A stretch of 64,000 nucleotides of DNA from Sphingomonas sp. PP-CE-1G-424 (GCF_004341085.1 NZ_SLXW01000004.1:372001-436000); one strand, 5' to 3'; positions 9,290 to 19,022 are shown, counted from the stretch's first letter. Numbers and translations: made by a program. The notes: a model not told the origin generated them from the letters alone.

Positions 9290-11347
9290 TTACCAGATGT
9301 GAACGCGTTGCGCCGGCGTCAGGTACAGTGCATCGCCGGGCTTCACGTTGAACGCGGTATACCAGGCGTCGACATTCCGGACGATGCCGTTGACCCGGTA
9401 GAAGGGCGGTGAGTGCGGATCGGTCAGCAGGCGCGCGCGCGCCGCGCCTTCCCGGAGCTTGGCCTGCCAGGCCTGCGCATAGGCCAGGAAGAACCGCTGG
9501 TCGCCGGTGAGACCGCCGATCACCGGTGCCTTGCCGTGCACCGACTGGTATTTCCGATACGCGGCATAGGCGGTTTCGACGCCGCCGAGATCGCCGATGT
9601 TCTCGCCGAGCGTCAGCGCGCCCTTCACGTGCACGCCGGGAATCGGCTCATACGCGTCGTACTGCTTCGACAGCGCGGCGGTATGCTTCGTGAAGGCGGC
9701 GCGCGCTTCGGGCGTCCACCAATTCTCGAACTTGCCCGATGCGCTGAACTGGCTGCCCTGATCGTCGAAGCCGTGGCCCATCTCGTGGCCGATGATCGCC
9801 CCGATCGCGCCGTAATTGACCGCCGCATCCGCGTTGGGATCGAAATAGGGCGGTTGCAGGATCGCCGCGGGGAAGGTGATCTGGTTGTTGAGCGGATCGT
9901 AATAGGCGTTCACCGTCTGCGGCGTCATGCCCCACAGGCTGCGATCGACCGGCTTGCCGAGGCGCGACAGGTCGAGCTGGTGGTCGAACTCGCCCGATCG
10001 CAGCGAATTGCCGAGCGGATCGCCGCGCACGATGGTGAGCGCGCTGTAATCGATGTATTTCGTCGGATGACCGATCCTCGGATCGAAGGCGGCGAGCTTG
10101 GCGAGCGCCTGCGTCTTGGTCGGCGCGTCCATCCAGGTGTTGGCACCGATCCGCTCCTTGTAGGCGGCGCGCAGATTGGCGATCAGTTCGCCCATCTTGG
10201 CTTCGCTCTGCGGCGGGTAGTGGCGCTTCACGTAGACTTCGCCGACGGCCTCTCCCATCGTGCCGTTGACGACGGCGATGCCGCGTTTCCAGCGGGCGCG
10301 CTGTTGCGGCTGGTCGGCCATCGTTTTGCCGTAGAAGTCGAATGTCGCCTGATCGAATGCCTTGGGGAGGACCGGTGCGCTCGCCGACGCGAGACGGAAC
10401 TTCATCCAGTCCTGCCAGGTCGAGACCGGCGTCGCGGCGAACAGCTTGGCCAGTTCGGTCAGCGCGGTCGAGTTCGTCATGTATACGATCGGGAAATTGC
10501 CATAGCCGGCGGTCGTCAGCAGCAGCGGCCAATCGAAACCGGGCGCCAGCGCCTTGCGGCCGGCAGCGTCCATCGGCTTCAGCATCGCCTTCAGGTCGCG
10601 CGATTGGACGGGGGACCACTGCACCTTCGCCATCGCGGTTTCGAGCGCGACGATCCGGTCCGCCTTGGCCGACGCATCGGCAATCCCCGACAGCGTCAGG
10701 ATTTTCTCGACATAGGCGCGGTAGGCGGTGCGGAAGGTGTCGTACTTCGCGCCCTGTTCGAGATAGTAATCGCGTCCGCCCATCCCGAGCGAACCCTGTC
10801 CGGCGGCGACTGCGTAGCGCGTCGGATCGGCAGGATCGGGCAACTGGCCAATCTCGACCGGCGAGGCATAGCCGACCGTCGAAAACAGCGTCTGCAGTTT
10901 CTGCTTGTCGCCGGCCGCATCGATCTTCGCGAAATAGGGCTTCAGGGGTGTCGTGCCGGCGCGTTCGATCGCCGCCTCGTCCATGAAGCTGGCGTAGAGA
11001 TCACCGAACTGTTTCGCGCCCGGCCCGACCGCCGCAGGATCGCGCGCGGCATCGTCGAGGATGGCGCGAACCTGTTGCTCGGCCTGATCGGCCAGGACGA
11101 CGCTGCCGCCGGCCGAAGTCCGGTCCGCGGCGATCTCGGTACGCTTGTTCCAGTTGCCGTTCGCGTAGGTCCAGAAATCGTCGCCGGGTTTCACCGATTT
11201 GTCGGCGGCGGTCAGATCGATTCCGAAGGTTCCGTAGCGCGTGCCGGTCGCGGCGGCGGTTGCGGGCGCCGTCTGCGCGAGCGCGGGTGAGGACAGCGCC
11301 AGCACGGCGACGCTCAGCGACAGACGCGAAACATGGGTGAACAGCAT
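9290..11347 (-). CDS. Secreted M13-family zinc metallopeptidase (neprilysin/PepO-like)
   Basis: A 685-residue peptidase of the M13 family. A Sec signal (MLFTHVSRLSLSVAVLAL, ending SPALAQ) is followed by GIDLTAADKSVKPGDDFWTYANG, the family's N-terminal block. The zinc site is HEMGH with His521, Glu522 and His525; the third ligand Glu is in GENIGDLGG about 55 residues later. VNAYYDPLNNQITFPAAILQ is the substrate-binding NAYY block. These enzymes cut short peptides in the periplasm or outside. It sits inside the xylan locus, convergent with a GH3 gene and divergent from GH51, without an obvious role in sugar release; it may feed on cell-wall peptides or be a passenger. Confidence 0.93.
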   Translation of the reverse strand: MLFTHVSRLSLSVAVLALSSPALAQTAPATAAATGTRYGTFGIDLTAADKSVKPGDDFWTYANGNWNKRTEIAADRTSAGGSVVLADQAEQQVRAILDDAARDPAAVGPGAKQFGDLYASFMDEAAIERAGTTPLKPYFAKIDAAGDKQKLQTLFSTVGYASPVEIGQLPDPADPTRYAVAAGQGSLGMGGRDYYLEQGAKYDTFRTAYRAYVEKILTLSGIADASAKADRIVALETAMAKVQWSPVQSRDLKAMLKPMDAAGRKALAPGFDWPLLLTTAGYGNFPIVYMTNSTALTELAKLFAATPVSTWQDWMKFRLASASAPVLPKAFDQATFDFYGKTMADQPQQRARWKRGIAVVNGTMGEAVGEVYVKRHYPPQSEAKMGELIANLRAAYKERIGANTWMDAPTKTQALAKLAAFDPRIGHPTKYIDYSALTIVRGDPLGNSLRSGEFDHQLDLSRLGKPVDRSLWGMTPQTVNAYYDPLNNQITFPAAILQPPYFDPNADAAVNYGAIGAIIGHEMGHGFDDQGSQFSASGKFENWWTPEARAAFTKHTAALSKQYDAYEPIPGVHVKGALTLGENIGDLGGVETAYAAYRKYQSVHGKAPVIGGLTGDQRFFLAYAQAWQAKLREGAARARLLTDPHSPPFYRVNGIVRNVDAWYTAFNVKPGDALYLTPAQRVHIW

Positions 11348-11669
11348 CGAGGCTCCTGTGGGAATTGCCGACCGAGTCCAGAGGTGTCGGGGCGGGGATC
11401 GAATGAGGTCGGGCTCTCGCCCTGCTGGGGGAAGCTGACGCGGAACAGGGACGGTAGCAATATGAATTCGATCGCGATTGGATCGGTCGTCTGTCTCGGC
11501 ACGACGGTCTGCTCGGACAAGATCAACCAGTGGCAGATTGGTTTGTTCGGCCCTCGTTGCAGGCGAAGGCGGTCTTGCCGTGAGATCCTGTCACGCAATT
11601 AGTCTTACATATTGACCGCGCTTCGACGGCCCAATATCGGTTGCGGCAGATAAAAACGGGAGGATCGAA
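11348..11669. other. Divergent control region between M13 peptidase and GH51 genes
   Basis: This 322-base stretch has no convincing gene: the short frames crossing it lack ribosome sites and family features. It holds the GH51 promoter candidate near its right end and presumably the promoter of the peptidase gene on the left. I see no copy of the 14-base LacI-type operator found at other promoters of the locus. Confidence 0.6.
11612..11640 (+). promoter_or_regulatory. Candidate promoter of the GH51 gene
   Basis: TTGACC at 11612-11617 and TATCGG at 11635-11640 are separated by 17 bases, and the GH51 ATG lies 30 bases after the -10 element with GGGAGGA in between. The match is by eye. Confidence 0.4.
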
Positions 11670-13253
11670 ATGCGCCAACTGTATCGCAACGTCGCGCTGG
11701 CAATGACTCTGATGACGACCACGGCGATGTCCGCCTCCGCGCAGGACGCGCCCGCGGCCGCTCCGGCTAGCGCCACGGCGACGGTCGGTATCGACGCGAG
11801 CCGGCCCGGCCCGGTGATGAACCGACAGGTGTTCGGCCAGTTCGCCGAGCATCTCGGCCACGGCATCTATGGCGGGATCTGGGTCGGTGAGAAGTCGTCG
11901 ATCCCCAACGACCACGGTTATCGTCGCGACGTGCTGGAGGCGCTGAAGGCGGTCAAGGTGCCGATGGTGCGCTGGCCGGGCGGGTGCTTCGCCGACGAAT
12001 ATCACTGGCGCGACGGCATCGGCACGCGCGGCAAGCGGCCGATCAAGATCAACACCAACTGGGGCGGCGTGAACGAGGACAACGCGTTCGGGACCAACGA
12101 GTTCATGGGGTTCGCCGAGCGCTTGGGCGCCGAAGCGTATATCTCCGCCAACGTCGGCAGCGCGCCGCCGAGCGAAACCGCGCAGTGGCTCGAATACATG
12201 ACCTCGCCGAACGGCTCGACGCTCGCCAAGGAGCGCGCGGCGAACGGCCATCCTGCGCCGTACAAGGTGCCGTATGTCGGCATCGGCAACGAGCTCTGGG
12301 GCTGCGGCGGCAACATGCGCGCCGAATATGCCGCCGACCTGACCAACCGCTACGGCGTGTTCGCCAAGTCGGGGAACGGCAAGATGCTCCGGATCGCCAG
12401 CGGCCCCAGCGAGGGGGATTACGACTGGACCGACACGATGATGCGGATCGCCGGCAAGAACATCGATGGCCTGTCGCTGCATTACTACACGCGGCCGCGC
12501 GACAAGGTCTGGACCGACAAGGGCCCGGCGCTTGGCTTCTCGGAGCATGAATGGGCGCTGACGATGCAGCACACGCTGCAGATGGACGAGTTCGTCACCA
12601 AGCATTCGGCGATCATGGACAAATATGACCCGGGCAAGACCAAGTGGCTGGTCGTCGACGAATGGGGTACGTGGTACGATCCGACGCCGGGCAGCAACCC
12701 CGGCTTCCTGGTGCAGCAGAACAGCGTCCGCGATGCGGTGGTCGCCGGGCTCAACCTCAACATCTTCGCGCATCACGCCGACCGGGTGAAGATGGCAGCG
12801 ATCGCGCAGATGGTGAATGTGTTGCAGGCGATGCTGCTGACCGACGGCGCGAAGATGGTGAAGACGCCGACCTATTGGGTGTTCGACCTGTACAAGCCCT
12901 GGCAGGACGCGACGACGCTGCCGGTCGATCTGAAATCGCCCTGGTATCACGAGTCCGAAGTGGCGGTGCCGGCGGTCAGCGTCTCGGCGGTCCGTGATGT
13001 CGCGGGCAAGGTGCACGTCGCGCTCGTTAACCTCGATCCGCATCGTGCGATCCCGGTGGCGATGACGCTCGCGGGCGTTCAGGCGAGCGGCGTGACCGGG
13101 CGGATCGTCACGGGCACGACGATGGACGCGCATAACAGCTTCGAGCAGCCCGATACGGTACGCCCGGTCGCGTTCAACGGCGCGCAGGCGGCGGGCGGTA
13201 CGGTGTCGGCGACGTTGCCGCCGATGTCGGTGGTCGTGCTCGACCTGCAATAA
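11670..13253 (+). CDS. Alpha-L-arabinofuranosidase, GH51
   Basis: A 527-residue GH51 enzyme that removes arabinofuranosyl side groups from arabinoxylan or arabinan. The acid/base Glu208 is in GIGNELWG and the nucleophile Glu331 in VVDEWGTWY; VRWPGGCFADEYHWRDGIG is the family's typical block near residue 100. A Sec signal (MRQLYRNVALAMTLMTTTAMSASAQ) makes it periplasmic or extracellular, whereas many GH51 enzymes are cytosolic. The C-terminal part (about 420-527) is the beta domain of the family. The ATG has GGGAGGAT just upstream. It is convergent with a second GH3 gene and shares a strong terminator hairpin with it. Confidence 0.93.
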   Translation: MRQLYRNVALAMTLMTTTAMSASAQDAPAAAPASATATVGIDASRPGPVMNRQVFGQFAEHLGHGIYGGIWVGEKSSIPNDHGYRRDVLEALKAVKVPMVRWPGGCFADEYHWRDGIGTRGKRPIKINTNWGGVNEDNAFGTNEFMGFAERLGAEAYISANVGSAPPSETAQWLEYMTSPNGSTLAKERAANGHPAPYKVPYVGIGNELWGCGGNMRAEYAADLTNRYGVFAKSGNGKMLRIASGPSEGDYDWTDTMMRIAGKNIDGLSLHYYTRPRDKVWTDKGPALGFSEHEWALTMQHTLQMDEFVTKHSAIMDKYDPGKTKWLVVDEWGTWYDPTPGSNPGFLVQQNSVRDAVVAGLNLNIFAHHADRVKMAAIAQMVNVLQAMLLTDGAKMVKTPTYWVFDLYKPWQDATTLPVDLKSPWYHESEVAVPAVSVSAVRDVAGKVHVALVNLDPHRAIPVAMTLAGVQASGVTGRIVTGTTMDAHNSFEQPDTVRPVAFNGAQAAGGTVSATLPPMSVVVLDLQ

Positions 13254-13260
13254 GACGGCG

Positions 13261-13290
13261 CCCTACCGCTCCCGGTCGGGAGCGGTAGGG
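13261..13290. terminator. Perfect 14-bp hairpin between convergent GH51 and GH3 genes
   Basis: CCCTACCGCTCCCG (13261-13274) pairs perfectly with 13277-13290 around a 2-base centre. It lies 7 bases after the GH51 stop and 10 bases after the GH3 stop on the opposite strand. It probably stops transcription from both directions. Confidence 0.8.
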
Positions 13291-13300
13291 ACTTTCGTAT

Positions 13301-16006
13301 TCAGAGCGGTAGCGGCAACGCGCGCGTGGTGGTGAACGCCGCCGACTGGCCGGGGACGCCTGTGCCGGGTTGGCCGCTGCCGACCGTCACGCGGTATCTA
13401 CCGGCGATTACCCGGCGCGTGCCGTCGGTCGCGACGCTGCTGAGATCGCGCGGCGACAGGTCGAAGCTGACACTGCGGCGTTCGCCCGGCTTCAGCGCAA
13501 TGCGCTTGTATCCGCGCAATGCCACGCGCGGGGTGCCCGGATGGTCGGGGAAATTGAGATACAGCTGGACCACCTCGTCGCCGGCCCGCGCGCCGGTGTT
13601 GCGGACTTCGGTGGTGACCCGCAGTCCCGTTTCGGCGCCGTCGGCGGCGGGGGTGACGGTCAGCGGCGTGTAGGCGAAGCTGGTGTAGCTCAGGCCGTGG
13701 CCGAAGGCGTAGACCGGCTTGCCCTCGAAATAGCGGTAGGTGCGGCCCTTCATCGCGTAATCGCTGAACGGCGGCAGGTCGGCGACGCTGCGATAGAAGG
13801 TAAGCGGCAGGCGACCTGCGGGGTTGGTCCGGCCGCTCAGGACGTTGGCGATCGCGAGGCCCCCCGATTGGCCCGGATACCAGGCCTCGACGACCGCGGC
13901 GGCATTATCCTTCGCCCAGGCGAGGTTGATCGGGCTGCCGTTCATCGCGACGACGATCACCGGCTTACCGGTCGCCTTGGCTTTGGCGAGCATCGCCACC
14001 TGGTCCTCTGGCAGGCCGAGCGTCGTCTTGTCGCCACCCTCGAAGCCCGGCACCGTGACGCCGGTTTCCTCCGCCTCCAGGTCGGAGGTGAGGCCAACGA
14101 CCGCGACCAGCACATCGGCGGTCGAGGCGGCACGCGCGAGGTCGGCATCGGGGGAAGCCGAGATCCGCTTCCACACGAGGTCTGCGCCATCGTTCGACGT
14201 GACGCGGAACGGATAGCGGCGGCCCTTGACGAGGTCGATCGTGGTGAAGGTCGGCAGGTCGTTCCACTGTGAGTTCTTGCGATCGGACGCGACCGCGCCG
14301 GCGAACTCGAGCACGCCGCCTTTGCCCGAGAGCCCGATCCGGTAGGTGCCGCTTTCGGGGGGAGTCAGCGATCCCGCCCACACGGTGCGGTGGTGCGGGT
14401 CGACCTTGGCCAGCGAGAGGTTGTAGTCGCCGACGTCGCGCTCGACCCGTTCGGCGACGGGCGTGTCCTGATAGCGGATCGCGTCGAGCTGCTGCTTCAT
14501 CGTCGCGGGATCGAACAGCGCGGGCAGCTTTTTGGTCGGGTTGTAGTAGCGCACGAGGACGCCCGGTTTGCCGTCGGGCGTGCGTAGCGCCGACTTCGGT
14601 ACGCGGTCGCCGTCGGTGACCGAGGGGGAGAACGGCACCAGCGTGACGTCGCCCGCCGGCATCACCGACCGTAAGCCATCGAGGACCGACACCGGCAGCG
14701 CGGACAACGGTGACGAATAATTGCCGCGCAGCACGCGCGTCGCGTCGCCGAGCGGGCCGATGACCGCGAGTTTCGTGCCCGGCTTGAGCGGCAGGATGCC
14801 GGCGTTCTTGAGCAGGACGAGGCTTTCCTCGGAAGCCTTCAACGCCAGCGCGTCGTGCGCGGGCGTACCGATCTGCGCCACCGGCACGACCCGATCGCGC
14901 CCGGTCTGTATCCCCGGCAGGTCGCCGTTGCGGATGCGCGCGGAGAACAGCCGGACAAGCGACCGATCGATGTCGCCGACCGAGATCAGGTTGCGGTCGA
15001 GCGCCTCGCGGAAGCGTTCGCCGAGCCCCGCCTGATCGCCGAGCGTGGCCGTGTTGCATTCATTGTCGACGCCGGTTTTCAGCGCGGTAGCGACGGCGCT
15101 TGCCTGATCGGGGGCGTAGTGGTGGTTGTCGGCGATATCCTTCACCGCATCGCAGTCGGATACGACGAAGCCGGTAAAGCCCCAGGCCTGGCGCAGATGA
15201 TCCTTGAGCAGCAGGTCGCTCGCGCACGCCGGCTGCCCGTCGATGCGGTTATACGCGCACATGATCGAGCCGGCGCCGCCCTCGACGATCGCCGCGCGGA
15301 AGGCAGGGAGGTAGGTGTCCTCAAGATCGTGCGGCGAGACGAACACATTGGCCTTGTGCCGCGTCGATTCAGGGCCGCTGTGCACCGCGAAATGCTTGGG
15401 CGTGGCGATCACGTCGGGCAGCGACGGATTGGGCCCTTGCATCCCGGTGACGAAGGCGACCCCCATATGCGCGGCGAGGAACGGATCCTCGCCATAGGTC
15501 TCCTGGCCGCGACCCCAGCGTGGATCGCGGAAGATGTTGACGTTGGGCGACCAGGTGTCGAGCCCGGTCCCGATCCGCCCAAGCCGTCCGGTCTGGCGCC
15601 CCAGCGTGTGCAGCGCGCGGACCTCCGTGCTGATCGCACCGGCGACATCGTGGACGAGCGGTGCATCGAAGCTTGCGGCGAGGCCGATCGGCTCGGGGAA
15701 GTTGGTGGTCGGTACCGGCCCGAGCGCGCCGTGAAGCGATTCGGTCCACCAGTTGTACGCAGGGATACCGAGCCGTGGGATTGCCGGCGCGACGTTGAGC
15801 AACTGCGGGAGCTTCTCGTCGACGGTCATCCGCGCGACGATCGCCGTGGCGAGCTCGTCGGCCTGGGTACGCGCGGCATCAGTCTGTGGTGCTGGCGACG
15901 TCTGCGCCTGAAGGGGCAGGGTGGCGAACGCAGCTCCGGTCAGCATGAGTGCGCGCAGTGCGCCGAACGTCGATTTGCCCTTCGCAGTGTTTCGCGACTG
16001 TATCAC
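13301..16006 (-). CDS. Beta-xylosidase-type GH3 glycosidase with PA14-like insertion
   Basis: A 901-residue GH3 protein, longer than its neighbour at 6848 because of an insertion of about 150 residues (roughly 485-640) that resembles a PA14 carbohydrate-binding domain (VRYYNPTKKLPALFDP, SGTYRIGLSGKGGVLEF). The nucleophile is Asp284 in VVSDCDAVKDI; NWWTESLHG and DPRWGRGQETYGEDPFL point to the plant-type xylosidase/arabinosidase branch. A Sec signal ends near PLQAQ. The start is a GTG at 16006 with a full AGGAGG (minus strand, 16020-16015) eight bases upstream; the next in-frame ATG would destroy the signal peptide. It is divergent from the GH27 gene. Confidence 0.9.
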   Translation of the reverse strand: MIQSRNTAKGKSTFGALRALMLTGAAFATLPLQAQTSPAPQTDAARTQADELATAIVARMTVDEKLPQLLNVAPAIPRLGIPAYNWWTESLHGALGPVPTTNFPEPIGLAASFDAPLVHDVAGAISTEVRALHTLGRQTGRLGRIGTGLDTWSPNVNIFRDPRWGRGQETYGEDPFLAAHMGVAFVTGMQGPNPSLPDVIATPKHFAVHSGPESTRHKANVFVSPHDLEDTYLPAFRAAIVEGGAGSIMCAYNRIDGQPACASDLLLKDHLRQAWGFTGFVVSDCDAVKDIADNHHYAPDQASAVATALKTGVDNECNTATLGDQAGLGERFREALDRNLISVGDIDRSLVRLFSARIRNGDLPGIQTGRDRVVPVAQIGTPAHDALALKASEESLVLLKNAGILPLKPGTKLAVIGPLGDATRVLRGNYSSPLSALPVSVLDGLRSVMPAGDVTLVPFSPSVTDGDRVPKSALRTPDGKPGVLVRYYNPTKKLPALFDPATMKQQLDAIRYQDTPVAERVERDVGDYNLSLAKVDPHHRTVWAGSLTPPESGTYRIGLSGKGGVLEFAGAVASDRKNSQWNDLPTFTTIDLVKGRRYPFRVTSNDGADLVWKRISASPDADLARAASTADVLVAVVGLTSDLEAEETGVTVPGFEGGDKTTLGLPEDQVAMLAKAKATGKPVIVVAMNGSPINLAWAKDNAAAVVEAWYPGQSGGLAIANVLSGRTNPAGRLPLTFYRSVADLPPFSDYAMKGRTYRYFEGKPVYAFGHGLSYTSFAYTPLTVTPAADGAETGLRVTTEVRNTGARAGDEVVQLYLNFPDHPGTPRVALRGYKRIALKPGERRSVSFDLSPRDLSSVATDGTRRVIAGRYRVTVGSGQPGTGVPGQSAAFTTTRALPLPL

Positions 16007-16063
16007 CCCAGCATCCTCCTGTATTTTGTAGGAGTGACCTTAAGCCGGGCGGCAGCGCAATGG

Positions 16064-16079
16064 CTACGACATTTCGTAG
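16064..16079. promoter_or_regulatory. Candidate operator between GH3 and GH27 genes
   Basis: A perfect palindrome, CTACGA (16064-16069) and TCGTAG (16074-16079) around CATT, lies 58 bases upstream of the GH3 start and 167 upstream of GH27. It shares TACGACA with the candidate site before the GntR regulator (19051-19057). A transcription factor site is inferred only. Confidence 0.3.
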
Positions 16080-16245
16080 GTTCGACTTGGAAGTTGAGAT
16101 TTTCTACTGGCGAGCGGAATATCGAATACTATCCTGCTGCGTTGACAGCGCCGCTATATAGCCTGACAAGATCCCGCATAATCAGGGGATACGCTCGCTG
16201 ACGCGCAGGTCGTGCGTGACGATCGGCACGGATGAGGATCACACA

Positions 16246-18159
16246 ATGCGCGCTACTCGCCGACACGGGATAACGGCTGCTCTGACGGTTTTGCTGTCGA
16301 CCGCTGGAGCGCAGGTCGCGGCGGCGCAGGCCGATCCGCTGACGCCGACCGGCCGCTGGAGCGCGAACCAGCGCGGCGATGCCGCGCTGCCGCCGATGGG
16401 CTGGAGTTCGTGGAATGCGTTCGCCACCGACATCACCGAGGACAAGATCCTCGCATCGGCGCGGGTGATTGCGGACACGGGACTGGCGGCCAAGGGCTAT
16501 CGCTATATCAATATCGACGATGGCTGGTGGCTGAAGCGTCGCCTGTCGGATAGCCGGATGATGATCCGATCGGCGAATTTCCCGTCCTCGGTGATCGCGG
16601 GCAAGGACCCGAGTTTCCGGCCGTTCACCGACAAGCTTCACGCGATGGGGTTCAAGGCGGGGATCTACAGCGACATCGGGCGCAATTCCTGTGGTCAGGT
16701 CTTCAGCTCGACGATGCCCAACCAGCCCGAAGGCAGCGTGATGGAGCGCGAGATCGGCCTGTACGGCCATGTCGATCAGGATATCCGGCTGTATTTCAAG
16801 GACTGGGGGTTCGACTTCATCAAGGTCGATGCGTGCGGTATCCGCGGTTTGCCGGCGAGCAATCCCGCCGTGAAAGCCGGCAAGTACCGCGCGTTCGTGC
16901 CACTGATCGACGCGGACTCGCTAGCGCGCACCGACATCCCCGCGGTGCGCGGGCTCTACACCCAAGTCGCCGACGCGCTGGCGAAGTATAACGACGCGAA
17001 CGACTATCTGTTCTCGCTGTGCCTGTGGGGATCGGCCGATGTCCGCGCCTGGGGCAAGAATGTTGGCGGGATATCACGGACCAGCGAGGACATCTCGCCG
17101 CATTGGGGGCGGATGCTGCACAATCTCGACACCGTGTCGCGGCGCGCGCTGTATGCGCATCCCGGATCGTGGAACGACCCGGACATGCTGTTCGTGGGCA
17201 GCGGCGATTTCGACGAACGGCATATGACCGAAGCGAAATCGCATTTCGCGCTGTGGGCGATCGAGAACGCGCCGCTGTTCATCGGCTACGATTTGCGCAA
17301 GGCGTCGCCCGCCTTGCTCGACCTGATCGGCAACGCACGGATCATCGCGGTCAATCAGGATCGCGCGGGCAACCAGGCGACGCTGGCGTTCGATACCGAC
17401 GAGGTGCAGATCTTCGTCAAGACGCTGGCCAACGGCGACAAGGCGGTGGCGGTGTTCAATCGCGGCAGCGGCGCGGCGGACGTCGTCCTGACCGCCGATC
17501 ATCTCGCGTATCGCGATACCGCCGATGTCGAACTGACCGATCTGTGGACCGGCGCGCACAGCAAATTCCGCAAGCAGCAGAGCCTGAAGCTGGCCCCGCG
17601 TGAGACGCTGATCTTCACCGCGAAGGGCGATCGGCAGTTGCGCGATGGCGTTTTCCTGTCCGAGCAACCGGGCAGCGTCAATCCGGCGGTCGACGGGGTG
17701 GAAACGCCGCAACCCGATCCGCTGGTGCACCGTGCACCGTTGGCGTGGCAGGGTACGCGAGGAGCGGGGGACTTCCCGCGCTATGGCGGCTGGGGTGGCG
17801 CGCGCGTCGATCGCACGCCGTACGACCAGCCGCTGGGGGTGGCGGGGGAGGCACTGCCGCACAGTCTCGGCGTGCTCGCCAATTCGCGGCTGGAGGTACG
17901 CAACACCGGCTATCGCACGCTGCGCACGCGTGTCGGGATCGACGATTCGACGACCGACCGTGCGCGGGCGGTGACCTTCCTGGTGTACGGCGATGGGCGG
18001 CTATTGGCGCAGTCGCGGGCCGCGCGGGGCGGCGAGGCGGCGCAGGAGCTGTCGGCGAACGTCGCTGGGGTGAAGATCATCGAACTGGTCGCACGCAGTC
18101 CGGGTGCTGGCGGCGCGCAAATCTCGGTCGATTGGGGATCGGCGGCTCTCACGCCCTGA
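16246..18159 (+). CDS. Alpha-galactosidase, GH27, with C-terminal NPCBM-like domain
   Basis: A 637-residue GH27 enzyme that hydrolyses terminal alpha-galactosyl groups. The nucleophile is Asp195 in FIKVDACG and the acid/base Asp311 in GSWNDPDML; PPMGWSSWNAFATDI and YINIDDGWW are the family's opening blocks. The C-terminal part (about 480-637; ALPHSLGVLANSRLEVRNTG, VTFLVYGDGRLLAQS) is an NPCBM-type carbohydrate-binding module. A Sec signal ends near AAAQA. The ATG at 16246 is chosen because GAGGA lies about 8 bases upstream; a GTG at 16216 would add ten residues before the signal. It fits removal of galactose decorations from hemicellulose. Confidence 0.92.
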   Translation: MRATRRHGITAALTVLLSTAGAQVAAAQADPLTPTGRWSANQRGDAALPPMGWSSWNAFATDITEDKILASARVIADTGLAAKGYRYINIDDGWWLKRRLSDSRMMIRSANFPSSVIAGKDPSFRPFTDKLHAMGFKAGIYSDIGRNSCGQVFSSTMPNQPEGSVMEREIGLYGHVDQDIRLYFKDWGFDFIKVDACGIRGLPASNPAVKAGKYRAFVPLIDADSLARTDIPAVRGLYTQVADALAKYNDANDYLFSLCLWGSADVRAWGKNVGGISRTSEDISPHWGRMLHNLDTVSRRALYAHPGSWNDPDMLFVGSGDFDERHMTEAKSHFALWAIENAPLFIGYDLRKASPALLDLIGNARIIAVNQDRAGNQATLAFDTDEVQIFVKTLANGDKAVAVFNRGSGAADVVLTADHLAYRDTADVELTDLWTGAHSKFRKQQSLKLAPRETLIFTAKGDRQLRDGVFLSEQPGSVNPAVDGVETPQPDPLVHRAPLAWQGTRGAGDFPRYGGWGGARVDRTPYDQPLGVAGEALPHSLGVLANSRLEVRNTGYRTLRTRVGIDDSTTDRARAVTFLVYGDGRLLAQSRAARGGEAAQELSANVAGVKIIELVARSPGAGGAQISVDWGSAALTP

Positions 18160-18180
18160 CTTTTGGTTTTGCGGTGCCGT

Positions 18181-18207
18181 GGATGCCGGAACGAGCCCGG
18201 CATGACG
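18181..18207. repeat. REP-like element, family E (single arm)
   Basis: This 27-base segment is identical, in inverted orientation, to 63824-63850. It contains a self-complementary part built around GCCGGAACGAGCCCGGC and lies just after the GH27 stop, in the gap before the convergent GntR gene. It may serve as a terminator for GH27. Confidence 0.75.
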
Positions 18208-18266
18208 AAGAAAAGGGCTGATCTGTCGGTCTCAAACGTGAATGGCAATCCGCCTTGGCACGTTGC

Positions 18267-19022
18267 TCAGCGCTCCATCGCGCTGCGCGTATCCTCCAGC
18301 GCCAGCGTGACGAGCGCGGTCATCGCCGCGCTGGCGCCTTCGGCATCCTCGGCGGCGATCGCGTCGAAGACCTTGACGTGATCGGGGATCGGATCGCGCG
18401 GCAGCGCGCGCAGGCGTTGCTTGTACTGCGTCGTCCAGTTGACCGCCGCACCGATCGACGCGCTGAGCACGACCATCGCGTCGTTCTGCGTCGCCTGCAA
18501 TATCGTGTCGTGGAACGTACGGTCGGCCTGGCGGCCCTGCTCGGTCGCGAGCGAGAAGCGCTTCATCGCGGCAAGCGCGTCGCGCATGATCTTCAACTCG
18601 GCCTTGTTGCGCCGTGCCGCCGCCATCGCCGCGGCGGCGGGCTCGATCACCATCCGCATCTCGAACAGGCTGCGGACGAGTTGCGGATCGGGTTCGCCGG
18701 TAAACGCCCAGGCGAGCACGTCGGGATCGAGCAGGTTCCAGCGGTTGCGCGGCAAGACCCGCGTTCCGGCCTTGGGGCGACTCTCGACCAGCCCCTTGGC
18801 GGTCAGGACCTGGATCGCCTCGCGGTAGGCACCGCGCGACACGTTGAGTTCCTCGGCGAAGGCGATCTCGCCCGACAGCGTCTCACCCGGCGAGAACTCG
18901 CCCGACAGGATCGCCACACCGAGCTTGTTCGCCACCGCCCCGCGCAACCTGCGGCCCGACGATCGCAGCGGCAACGTCGCGTCTGAGATGGGCTCGGGTG
19001 TCGCGGAGAGGGGTTCGTCCAT
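18267..19022 (-). CDS. GntR-family transcriptional regulator, FadR/FCD subfamily
   Basis: A 251-residue regulator. Residues about 25-95 form the winged helix-turn-helix (LGVAILSGEFSPGETLSGE, AFAEELNVSRGAYREAIQVL, KGLVESRPKAGTRVL) and about 105-245 the all-helical FCD ligand domain (SLFEMRMVIEPAAAAMAA, RTFHDTILQATQNDAM), whose Asp/His residues usually bind a metal and a sugar acid. This subfamily often responds to hexuronates or related acids, which fits a locus that frees glucuronic acid, but the ligand is not shown by the sequence. It is downstream of xylA on the same strand, past a long hairpin. Confidence 0.88.
   Translation of the reverse strand: MDEPLSATPEPISDATLPLRSSGRRLRGAVANKLGVAILSGEFSPGETLSGEIAFAEELNVSRGAYREAIQVLTAKGLVESRPKAGTRVLPRNRWNLLDPDVLAWAFTGEPDPQLVRSLFEMRMVIEPAAAAMAAARRNKAELKIMRDALAAMKRFSLATEQGRQADRTFHDTILQATQNDAMVVLSASIGAAVNWTTQYKQRLRALPRDPIPDHVKVFDAIAAEDAEGASAAMTALVTLALEDTRSAMER

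Noticed and set aside
9413..11290. Long open frame of 625 codons opposite the M13 peptidase gene
   Set aside because: It is a mirror of the strongly biased codons of the peptidase. It has no family motif and no ribosome site, and the M13 gene with HEMGH is on the other strand.
11523..13250. Open frame of 575 codons opposite the GH51 gene
   Set aside because: High-GC shadow frame, full of Arg and His, with no signal or domain; GH51 is certain on the plus strand.
16142..16182. TTGACA with TATATA or CATAAT as a GH27 promoter
   Set aside because: The distances between the elements (7 to 29 bases) do not fit a standard promoter; not listed.
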